This document shows, in pieces, positions 1-5,653 of a DNA stretch of 10,833 nucleotides (positions are counted from its first letter, which is position 1; every line of letters begins with the position of its first letter). The translations under genes and the position numbers were made by a program. This stretch comes from JAQBXX01 sp963925015. Lineage in GTDB: Bacteria > Pseudomonadota > Gammaproteobacteria > SURF-13. The notes below the pieces were generated by a model. That model made no database searches. It had not been told where the DNA came from and was given only the letters and a program-made list of their open reading frames with translations. The stretch is taken from the NCBI GenBank assembly GCA_963925015.1, contig CAWUTX010000064.1, positions 1-10,833 on the forward strand, written 5' to 3'.

Positions 1-231
1 TACCTGCACGGTCTGCCCTATATGATCGCTCCTGACAACCAGAAGCATGTGCCCGTCATCATGTGGCTGGGCGACAGCATGCTGCACGAAATAAATCTTG
101 ATGCGCTGAAAAAGAGCAGGGACGAGAGATTCTCCCACGACAATATTTTCCACACCATTCTGGGCCTGATGGAGGTACGCACCACCGCCTACGACAGGAA
201 AATGGACTTGATCGAGCACATCAATGACTAA
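1..231 (+). CDS. eptA: Phosphoethanolamine--lipid A transferase, C-terminal fragment (5' end outside window)
   Basis: This is the last 76 codons of an EptA/MCR-type sulfatase-fold enzyme, read in frame from base 1 and ending at the TAA at 229-231. Family members are inner-membrane proteins with a periplasmic zinc-dependent catalytic domain. They move phosphoethanolamine from phosphatidylethanolamine to lipid A phosphates, lowering negative charge and sensitivity to cationic peptides. The fragment begins YLHGLPYMIAPDNQKHVPVI, which carries the family's conserved YLHG-x-PY-x-IAP-x-x-Q-x-HVP block with its active-site histidines, and later has HDNIFHTILGLMEV, the usual C-terminal HDNxFHxxLGLMxV block. 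The stop overlaps the start of the PAP2 gene by 8 bp (ATGACTAA), so the two genes are probably translationally coupled. The true start, transmembrane region and catalytic Thr lie upstream of the window. Distinguishing EptA from EptB or EptC paralogues is not possible from this fragment. Confidence 0.5.
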   Translation, partial: YLHGLPYMIAPDNQKHVPVIMWLGDSMLHEINLDALKKSRDERFSHDNIFHTILGLMEVRTTAYDRKMDLIEHIND

Positions 232-916
232 GCAGATGGCGTTAACAACGTTGGCGCTGATAGCCACTGTCTTCTTGTTCAGCTGGTTTGATATTGACCT
301 GTGGCTACAGGATCACTTCTACAACACCGAACTGAAGCAGTGGATACTCGACAGGAACCAAAAGACGGCCAGACTTATTTTTTACGACGGTATCAAGCGG
401 GTCTACATCCTTTTCGCACTGGGACTCGCCGTCGCACTGGTGTGCTTCAGAAATCATGCCCGCATCCGGGTCTACAGGCAGGGGCTGGTGATCGTGCTGC
501 TTTCGTCGTTAGCCGTGCCGCTGGTGGTCGGTAGCTTGAAATCCATTACCAATATACCCTGCCCCAGGAATATTGCACACTATAACGGCGACTATCCCTA
601 TGTGACGTTGTTAAAACCCTATCCGGCGACTTTCAAAAAGACCGAGAATATGCGATGCTTCCCGGCCGCACATGCCAGCGGTGGATTTGCGCTGCTCTCG
701 CTGTTTTTCCTGTTTAAAAGCAGGAAAAACAGAGCTATAGCGCTGGCTGCGGCCATGACCCTGGGCTGGAGCACCGGTATTTATAAAATGTTAATTGGAG
801 ATCATTTTTTGAGCCATACCATGGTAACCATGATGCTGGCCTGGCTGATAATCCTGTCCATCGCCGGGATCATCCGCTCTAAAAAGCTCTTCCTCGGCAA
901 TTCCGCAAGCCAATAA
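224..916 (+). CDS. PAP2-family integral membrane phosphatase
   Basis: A 230-residue type 2 phosphatidic acid phosphatase. Such enzymes remove or transfer phosphate from lipid substrates at the periplasmic face of the inner membrane. The coupling to eptA suggests a role in lipid A or phospholipid head-group turnover (inference). Hydrophobic segments are near residues 5-22, 61-75, 87-104, 151-164, 171-186 and 199-216. The three PAP2 motifs are visible: KSITNIPCPR (K106, R115); FPAAHASGG around H150 (normally PSGH); and YKMLIGDHFLSH (K188, H194, H198). The third differs from the textbook SR-x5-H-x3-D in having Lys for Arg and His for Asp. His in the last position is, as I recall, seen in relatives with HFLSH, so this is not evidence of an inactive protein. 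The start is set by the ATG overlapping the eptA stop; no strong ribosome site is seen, which fits translational coupling. GC content is lower than in the genes to the right. Confidence 0.5.
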   Translation: MTKQMALTTLALIATVFLFSWFDIDLWLQDHFYNTELKQWILDRNQKTARLIFYDGIKRVYILFALGLAVALVCFRNHARIRVYRQGLVIVLLSSLAVPLVVGSLKSITNIPCPRNIAHYNGDYPYVTLLKPYPATFKKTENMRCFPAAHASGGFALLSLFFLFKSRKNRAIALAAAMTLGWSTGIYKMLIGDHFLSHTMVTMMLAWLIILSIAGIIRSKKLFLGNSASQ

Positions 917-975
917 AAAATAATTTTCCACTGTAATCTCTGCGGTTAAACTTAAAATCAGACGACATCAGTCAC

Positions 976-1008
976 CCGTTCATCCTGCAACAGGCCGAGG
1001 ATGAACGG
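976..1008. repeat. Perfect 11-bp inverted repeat between the PAP2 and LOG genes
   Basis: CCGTTCATCCT at 976-986 is the exact reverse complement of AGGATGAACGG at 998-1008, with an 11-nt loop. It begins 59 bp after the PAP2 stop and ends 29 bp before the LOG start. No T-run follows on either strand, so it is not a standard intrinsic terminator. It could be a transcript-end stabiliser, an operator, or a hairpin in the LOG leader. The structure is certain; the function is unknown. Confidence 0.5.
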
Positions 1009-1037
1009 ACAGGCCATCCGGACAGCGAGAAATCTAC

Positions 1038-1748
1038 ATGAGCGATCAACGCAAGACTGCCCACCGCCCCATCAACGACAAATCGCTGTCGAGCGAGTCG
1101 TGGAAAATCTTTCAGATCATGGCCGAATTCATCGAGGGCTTCGAGCTGCTGTCGCAGATCAAACCCTCGGTGAGCATTTTCGGCTCGGCGCGCACCGCTC
1201 CGGGGCACCCTTACTACCAGATGGGGGAAGAGGTTGCGCGCGCGCTGTCCGATGCGGGTTTCTCCGTCATCAGCGGCGGCGGGCCGGGCCTGATGGAGGC
1301 GGTGAACAAGGGCGCGCTGGCGGGCAAGTCGCCCAGCGTGGGGCTCAACATCATACTGCCGCACGAACAGTCCATCAACGACTACCAGGACATCTCCATC
1401 AACTTCCGCCACTTCTTTTCACGCAAGGTGATGTTCGTGAAATACGCCTCGGCCTACGTCATGCTGCCGGGCGGGTTCGGCACCCTGGACGAAATGGCGG
1501 AAATCCTCACCCTGCTGCAAACCAAAAAGATCCGCCGCATTCCGGTGATTCTGATGCACGCGCCGTTCTGGACCGGCCTGCTCGACTGGTTCAGAAACAC
1601 CCTGGTGCCGGAAGGCATGATCGACGCCGCCGACCTCGACCTGATTCAGGTACTGGACAAGCCGCACGAGGTGGTGGATGCTATCTTCAGCCATTATGAA
1701 TACCACGGCATGGAACCCGAAGCCGAGGATCGGGGCATCCTGCTCTAA
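1038..1748 (+). CDS. LOG-family protein (TIGR00730), probable nucleoside 5'-monophosphate phosphoribohydrolase
   Basis: A 236-residue cytosolic Rossmann-like protein of the LOG (formerly 'lysine decarboxylase') family. Characterised members cleave nucleoside 5'-monophosphates, including cytokinin nucleotides, into free base and ribose 5-phosphate. The substrate here is unknown. Diagnostic motifs are SGGGPGLMEA at residues 79-88 (phosphate-binding loop), the SRK triplet at 128-130 (catalytic Arg region), and PGGFGTLDE at 144-152, the signature PGGxGTxxE with its catalytic Glu. FGSAR at 48-52 closes the first beta strand. The N-terminal extension of about 40 residues (SLSSESWKIFQIMAEFIEGF) is typical of the longer bacterial subgroup. 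The ATG at 1038 has only a weak purine stretch (GCGAGAAA) before it, but no better start is available. It is followed after 33 bp by the DUF2782 gene on the same strand. Older automatic labels such as lysine decarboxylase should be ignored. Confidence 0.5.
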   Translation: MSDQRKTAHRPINDKSLSSESWKIFQIMAEFIEGFELLSQIKPSVSIFGSARTAPGHPYYQMGEEVARALSDAGFSVISGGGPGLMEAVNKGALAGKSPSVGLNIILPHEQSINDYQDISINFRHFFSRKVMFVKYASAYVMLPGGFGTLDEMAEILTLLQTKKIRRIPVILMHAPFWTGLLDWFRNTLVPEGMIDAADLDLIQVLDKPHEVVDAIFSHYEYHGMEPEAEDRGILL

Positions 1749-1760
1749 CCGCAACGACTC

Positions 1761-1774
1761 TATAATTATAAGGA
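1761..1774 (+). promoter_or_regulatory. Ribosome binding site, with TATAATTATA palindrome, before the DUF2782 gene
   Basis: AAGGA at 1770-1774 sits 7 nt before the ATG at 1782 and is the clearest Shine-Dalgarno sequence in the window, so it fixes that start. Just upstream, TATAATTATA (1761-1770) is a perfect palindrome that contains a consensus -10 hexamer. No matching -35 element is obvious at 16-18 bp upstream, inside the LOG 3' end. A separate promoter for DUF2782 is therefore possible but unproven. Confidence 0.5.
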
Positions 1775-1781
1775 CAATAAC

Positions 1782-2150
1782 ATGCGCGCTGCCGTCCTGA
1801 AACGCACTCTGCTCACCTGCTCCCTCATCTTCTGCACCGGCGCTTATGGCGCGGAAGCACCCGTCACTCCGCCGGATACCGGCCTTGAGCCTGCACCGGA
1901 ACCGCCGCTGATTCCGGAAAAGGTGGAGAGTGGCCAGACGCTGGAACCGGAAGTGACCATCACCCAGCGCGGCGCCGACACGGTGCAGGAATACCGCCTC
2001 GGTGGTCGCCTCTACATGGTGAAGATCATCCCTTCGAGCGGCGTGCCGTACTATCTTATCGACACCGACGGCGACGGCCAGATGGAGACGCGGCAGAACG
2101 ACGTGCGCTCCAGCAAGGTACCGCAGTGGGTGTTGTTCAGTTGGGAATAA
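1782..2150 (+). CDS. DUF2782 family protein, exported, function unknown
   Basis: A 122-residue protein matching the DUF2782 family, which is found in gammaproteobacteria, often next to polA and homoserine kinase. A signal peptide is likely at residues 1-24: basic MRAAVLKR, hydrophobic TLLTCSLIFCTG, cleavage near AYGA|EA. A proline/glutamate-rich linker (about 26-56, PVTPPDTGLEPAPEPPLIPE) is followed by a compact domain (57-122) with the recognisable strings EYRLGGRLYMVKIIPSSGVPYY, IDTDGDGQ and the C-terminal PQWVLFSW. IDTDGDGQ resembles a short acidic Ca-binding loop, but nothing else supports calcium binding. The product is probably periplasmic. The role is unknown; its recurrent neighbourhood with thrB is conserved here. 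Start confidence is high because of the AAGGA site 7 nt upstream. Confidence 0.5.
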   Translation: MRAAVLKRTLLTCSLIFCTGAYGAEAPVTPPDTGLEPAPEPPLIPEKVESGQTLEPEVTITQRGADTVQEYRLGGRLYMVKIIPSSGVPYYLIDTDGDGQMETRQNDVRSSKVPQWVLFSWE

Positions 2151-2156
2151 CGTAAC

Positions 2157-2257
2157 GGCAGAGAAAAGAGAAAAGTTACAAGAGAAAAGTTAAAATCTCC
2201 CGCTCAATGTTTCCTGTATTTTTTACTTTTCTCTTGTAACTTTTCTTTTTCGCTGCC
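2157..2257. repeat. Long purine/pyrimidine hairpin between the DUF2782 gene and thrB (copy 1 of AAGAGAAAAG repeat)
   Basis: Two arms of about 40 bp (2157-2196 and 2218-2257) form an imperfect inverted repeat. The perfect core is 22 bp, 2169-2190 against 2225-2246. The outer ends GGCAG and CTGCC also pair. The left arm is nearly pure purine, with AGAGAAAAG units separated by TTAC, and the right arm is its pyrimidine mirror. It fills almost the whole gap and ends 10 bp before the thrB ATG. A + strand transcript would form a very stable stem followed by T-rich sequence, so it could terminate or attenuate transcription. A similar element lies before argS. Confidence 0.5.
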
Positions 2258-2267
2258 TTTATACCCC

Positions 2268-3227
2268 ATGTCTGTCTACACGCGCATCGAGCAACGCGAC
2301 CTCGAGGAGTTTCTTGAAAACTACTCCCTGGGCACGCTTGCCGGATTTTCCGGCATCAGCGCCGGCATCGAAAATACCAATTATTTCGTCACCACCACGC
2401 ACGGAAAATTTGTCCTCACCCTGTTTGAATCGACCCCCGCCGAACACCTGCCCTACTTTCTCGACCTGATGGCGTTCAGCGCCGAACACGGCGTGGCGAG
2501 CGCACATCCGCTGGCCGATAACGCAGGGCATTATCTGCGCGTTTTGAAGGAACGCCCGGCGGCGCTGGTGCGGCGCCTGGAGGGGAACAACGTGGAGCAG
2601 CCGAACACCCCGCAGTGCGCCGCAGTGGGTAATGCACTCGGCCATCTGCACGCGGTGGGGCAGCAGTTTACCGGCCAGCGGGAAAACGACCGTGGCTCGC
2701 GCTGGCGTGAGGCCGTCGCCGCCAGGGTGCTGCCGCGTCTCAGTGACGAAGAGGCTGCGCTGTTGCGCGATGAGCTGGACTTTCAATCACGCCACACCGG
2801 CATCAACGCACCTCGCGGCGTAATTCACGCCGACCTGTTCCGCGACAACGTGCTGTTTGTGGGCGACACGCTCACCGGCATGATTGATTTTTATTATGCC
2901 TGCAACGACCTCCTGCTCTACGATCTCGCGGTCACGGTCAACGACTGGTGCAGCCGCGAAGACGGCGCGCTCGACGCTGCGAAACTCACCGCCCTGCTGA
3001 CCGCCTATCTCGGCCAGCGTCCGCTCAGAAGTGGGGAAGCTGCTGTATGGGAGGTGATGTTGCGTGCGGCGGCCCTGCGCTTCTGGCTGTCGCGCCTGCA
3101 GGACTTGCACTTTCCGCGCAAGGGGGAAATGACGCACATCAAAAACCCCGATGTGTTCAAGCGCATTCTGTGCGCGCGGCGCGCGACCGGCGTGGAGCTT
3201 GTCACCTTGGCCAGTTTATCTACCTGA
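2268..3227 (+). CDS. thrB: Homoserine kinase (choline-kinase-like ThrB)
   Basis: A 319-residue cytosolic enzyme that phosphorylates L-homoserine to O-phosphohomoserine with ATP, the penultimate step of threonine synthesis. It belongs to the aminoglycoside-phosphotransferase/choline-kinase fold used by many proteobacteria, not the GHMP-kinase ThrB of E. coli. The N terminus MSVYTRIEQRDLEEFLENYS matches the family's usual MSVYT start. GISAGIENTNYFV (29-41) is the nucleotide-loop strand block, FVLTLFE (48-54) follows, HADLFRDN (187-194) is the Brenner-type catalytic loop with D189 and N194, and DFYYACND (207-214) is the metal-binding DFG equivalent. Length is normal. The ATG at 2268 has no Shine-Dalgarno sequence: the bases before it are the pyrimidine arm of the hairpin and CTTTATACCCC. 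The DUF2782 gene is its conserved neighbour. It converges with the SPOR gene, with 13 bp between stops and no clear terminator. Confidence 0.5.
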   Translation: MSVYTRIEQRDLEEFLENYSLGTLAGFSGISAGIENTNYFVTTTHGKFVLTLFESTPAEHLPYFLDLMAFSAEHGVASAHPLADNAGHYLRVLKERPAALVRRLEGNNVEQPNTPQCAAVGNALGHLHAVGQQFTGQRENDRGSRWREAVAARVLPRLSDEEAALLRDELDFQSRHTGINAPRGVIHADLFRDNVLFVGDTLTGMIDFYYACNDLLLYDLAVTVNDWCSREDGALDAAKLTALLTAYLGQRPLRSGEAAVWEVMLRAAALRFWLSRLQDLHFPRKGEMTHIKNPDVFKRILCARRATGVELVTLASLST

Positions 3228-3240
3228 TCCGGCGGGGCGG

Positions 3241-3783
3241 CTACCCTTTCACCTTCAACACCACGGTATCAATCGCGTTTTCCTTGAGGCGCGCGCGCGC
3301 CACATCAACTTTGGCCAGGCTTTTGTAAGGCCCGATGTGTACGCGATACCAGGTGTCCTTGTTATTGACTGTGACGGTCTGGATGCTCGCCTCCATACCC
3401 AGCAGCACCAAGCTCGCCTTCAGGCGATCAGCCTCCTCAAAACTCCTGAAGGCGCCCGCCTGCAGCAGATACTTGCCCGGCTTGCCGTTGACTTCGTGTT
3501 CCGGCATCGCCACCTCCATCTCCGGCAGGATGGTGTAAAAACCAAAGCGCGGTTTCGGTGTAGCCGCAGCAGCATCTGGCGTTTTGCGCACGGCGCGGGT
3601 ATCGGTCACGGTGGGTGCATTCGCCGCCGAAGCGGCGGACGCCACCGGCTGCACCGTCGGCGCGCGCCCGCTGATGTACACCAGCAGCGCGACAAACAGG
3701 CCGAGCGCAAGCCCGGTGAGCAGCCACACCCAGCCCGGCGTTGGCGAAGTTTTTACGCGGTTGTTACTTTTCATCGTCGTCAT
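3241..3783 (-). CDS. SPOR-domain membrane protein (FtsN-like)
   Basis: A 180-residue bitopic inner-membrane protein. A short basic cytoplasmic tail is followed by one membrane helix (about residues 18-40, WVWLLTGLALGLFVALLVYI), an Ala/Thr/Pro-rich periplasmic linker (43-76) and a C-terminal SPOR domain (about 102-178: GKYLLQAGAFRSFEEADRL ... WYRVHIGPY). SPOR domains bind peptidoglycan strands stripped of stem peptides at the septum, so a role in division or cell-wall remodelling is likely. The position directly after argS is conserved in gammaproteobacteria, where this gene is often called an FtsN-like or 'sporulation' protein. Two starts are possible. The ATG at 3783 overlaps argS by 20 bp; the ATG at 3774 gives a product three residues shorter and has GGGA at 3786-3783, 8 nt upstream, so it may be the real one. 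hslVU, which often follows this gene, is absent here. Confidence 0.5.
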   Translation of the reverse strand: MTTMKSNNRVKTSPTPGWVWLLTGLALGLFVALLVYISGRAPTVQPVASAASAANAPTVTDTRAVRKTPDAAAATPKPRFGFYTILPEMEVAMPEHEVNGKPGKYLLQAGAFRSFEEADRLKASLVLLGMEASIQTVTVNNKDTWYRVHIGPYKSLAKVDVARARLKENAIDTVVLKVKG

Positions 3784-5566
3784 CCCGCTGCATGGAGGTC
3801 GGCGCGCTCACGCCCAGCACATCGAGGCCATTGCGCAACACCTGACGCGTAGCCACCAGCAGGCTAAGACGCGCATCGCGCAGCTTAGCGTCCGCCACCA
3901 GAAACTGCATCGCATTGTAGTAGGTGTGAAAATCGGTGGCGAGCTCCACCAGATAATACGCTACTTGATGCGGTTCGTAGAGCACCGCTGCCACTTCGAT
4001 CAATTCCGGATAACGCGCCAGCGTCATGAGCAGTTTCCGTTCGTGGCTCTCCACCAGCAGATCGAGATGCGCGCGACCGCGCGCGGAACTCCATGCCCAG
4101 CCCTTGTCTTCACCCTGCTTCAGCACGCTGCAAATGCGCGCGTGCGCATACTGCACGTAGTACACCGGGTTTTCGTTGCTGCGCGAGGTAGCGAGCTCCA
4201 GGTCGAAATCGAGGTGCTGGTCGCTCTTGCGCATCACATAGAAAAAGCGCGCCGCGTCATTGCCGACCTCTGCACGCAGCGAGCGCAAGGTGACGAACTC
4301 GCCCGCGCGGGTGGACATCTGCGCGCGCTCCTTGCCGCGAAACAAAATGGCGAACTGCACCAGCACCACATGCAGACGCGTGGCATCTTCTCCCAGCGCG
4401 CTGAGCGCGGCCTTCACGCGCGGAATGTAGCCGTGGTGATCTGAGCCCCAGACGTTGACGATGCGTTCGAAGCCACGCTCGTATTTGCCGAGATGGTAGG
4501 CGATGTCGGAGGCGAAATAGGTCGGCTGTCCGTTTTCACGCACCACCACGCGGTCTTTTTCGTCACCGAACGCGGTGGCGCGAAACCACCACGCGCCGCC
4601 GGATTCATACAAGTGTCCGCTTTGCTTGAGGCGCTCGACGGCGCGCTGCACGGCGCCCGACTCGGTGAGCGAGCGCTCGGAAAACCAGTGATCGTAGCGC
4701 ACGCCGAATTCGGCCAGGTCGTCGCGGATGTCGGCGAGGATGGTGTTGAGGCCGAGGTCGAACACCACACGGTAGTCATCGGCGCCGAGCAAGTGCTTCA
4801 TGCGCACGATGAGCGCATCGATGTGCGTCTCCTTGTCGCCGCTGCCGCCGGCGCTGTCATCGGCGGCGGCGTCGGGCGGCACATCACGTATCACTTCACT
4901 CAGGGGATGGCGCAGACGCGCGGCGTGCGTCTGCTGCAATGCGCGCGCGATGTCATACACATACGCGCCCTTGTAACCGTTGACAGGAAACACCACCGGC
5001 TCGCCGCACACTTCGAGATAGCGCAGCCACACGCTGGCGGCGAGGATGTCCATCTGACGCCCGGCGTCGTTCACATAATATTCGCGCTGCACCTTGAGGC
5101 CGGCGGCGTCCAGCAGATTGGCCAGCGCACTGCCAATGGCCGCGCCGCGTCCGTGCCCCACATGCAGCGGGCCGTTGGGATTGGCGGAGACAAACTCTAC
5201 CTGCACCGGTTGGGTACTGGTTTGCGCGGCCCTGCCATACGCCGCACCGGCGTCGAGCACGGTGTTGACGACACTCTGCCACGCCGCAGGCGCGAGAAAA
5301 AAATTGATGAAGCCGGGGCCGGCGATCTCAACGCGCGCAACCTTGTCCGAGGCCGGCAGGTGCGCCACGATCTGCTCAGCCAGTTCGCGCGGTTTGCGCT
5401 GCGCCGCCTTGGCCAGCGTAAGCGCGATGTTGCTGGCAAAATCGCCGTGCTGTTGATCGCGCGCGTGATCGATGCTGATTTCGGGCAACGCGCCCGCTGC
5501 CAACACATTTTGCGCCTGCAAGTCTTGCAGCGCGGTATGGAGCAACTCACACAAATGGGATTTCAT
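3764..5566 (-). CDS. argS: Arginyl-tRNA synthetase
   Basis: A 600-residue class I synthetase that charges tRNA-Arg with arginine in the cytosol. In order it shows an N-terminal tRNA-recognition domain (about 1-110, with QHGDFASNIALTLAK and VEIAGPGFINFFLAP), the catalytic signature SANPNGPLHVGHGRGAAIG (128-145, HVGH being the HIGH motif), NVWGSDHHGYIPR (371-383), the KMSKS-equivalent AQMSTRAGEFVTLR (415-428), and the C-terminal anticodon-binding helices starting at VGNDAARFFYVMRKSDQHLDFD (434-455). The open frame extends upstream to 5608, but MKSHLCELL at 5566 is the family-like start; the extra 14 residues are translated from the hairpin repeat and are hydrophobic noise. No Shine-Dalgarno sequence precedes 5566, where the leader is nearly all pyrimidine. 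It lies 87 bp after priA and overlaps the SPOR gene, suggesting one operon. Confidence 0.5.
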   Translation of the reverse strand: MKSHLCELLHTALQDLQAQNVLAAGALPEISIDHARDQQHGDFASNIALTLAKAAQRKPRELAEQIVAHLPASDKVARVEIAGPGFINFFLAPAAWQSVVNTVLDAGAAYGRAAQTSTQPVQVEFVSANPNGPLHVGHGRGAAIGSALANLLDAAGLKVQREYYVNDAGRQMDILAASVWLRYLEVCGEPVVFPVNGYKGAYVYDIARALQQTHAARLRHPLSEVIRDVPPDAAADDSAGGSGDKETHIDALIVRMKHLLGADDYRVVFDLGLNTILADIRDDLAEFGVRYDHWFSERSLTESGAVQRAVERLKQSGHLYESGGAWWFRATAFGDEKDRVVVRENGQPTYFASDIAYHLGKYERGFERIVNVWGSDHHGYIPRVKAALSALGEDATRLHVVLVQFAILFRGKERAQMSTRAGEFVTLRSLRAEVGNDAARFFYVMRKSDQHLDFDLELATSRSNENPVYYVQYAHARICSVLKQGEDKGWAWSSARGRAHLDLLVESHERKLLMTLARYPELIEVAAVLYEPHQVAYYLVELATDFHTYYNAMQFLVADAKLRDARLSLLVATRQVLRNGLDVLGVSAPTSMQRDDDDEK

Positions 5567-5572
5567 AAAGAC

Positions 5573-5643
5573 AGAGAAAAGAGGCAAGAGAAAAGAGAAA
5601 AGGATCAACAGGCATTTTACCTTTTCTCTTGCCTCTTTTCTCT
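5573..5643. repeat. Long purine/pyrimidine hairpin between priA and argS (copy 2 of AAGAGAAAAG repeat)
   Basis: A perfect 23-bp inverted repeat, 5573-5595 against 5621-5643, with a 25-nt loop. It is made of AGAGAAAAG and AAGAGAAAAG units around a GGC centre, with an extra AGAAAAGG unit in the loop side of the left arm. It occupies most of the priA-argS gap and starts 7 bp from the argS ATG. Relative to argS its pyrimidine-rich arm is next to the start codon, the same arrangement as copy 1 and thrB. The T-run 5650-5655 lies on the + strand side, outside the priA stop. Confidence 0.5.
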
Positions 5644-5653
5644 TGTATCTTTT

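Noticed and set aside
925..958. Promoter for the LOG gene (TAAAAT at 953-958)
   Set aside because: No -35 hexamer at acceptable spacing, so not listed as a feature.
1001..1699. 232-codon frame overlapping the LOG gene in another frame, and its minus-strand shadows
   Set aside because: The LOG frame carries the SGGGPGLMEA and PGGFGTLDE motifs; the alternatives are Arg/His-rich with no motif.
2157..2257. CRISPR-like or tRNA-like structure
   Set aside because: There are no regularly spaced direct repeats with unique spacers and no cloverleaf; it is a single hairpin.
5567..5608. N-terminal extension of ArgS (MILFSFLLPLFSVF) from an upstream ATG
   Set aside because: It is encoded by the hairpin repeat and is unlike any ArgRS N terminus; MKSHLCELL fits the family.
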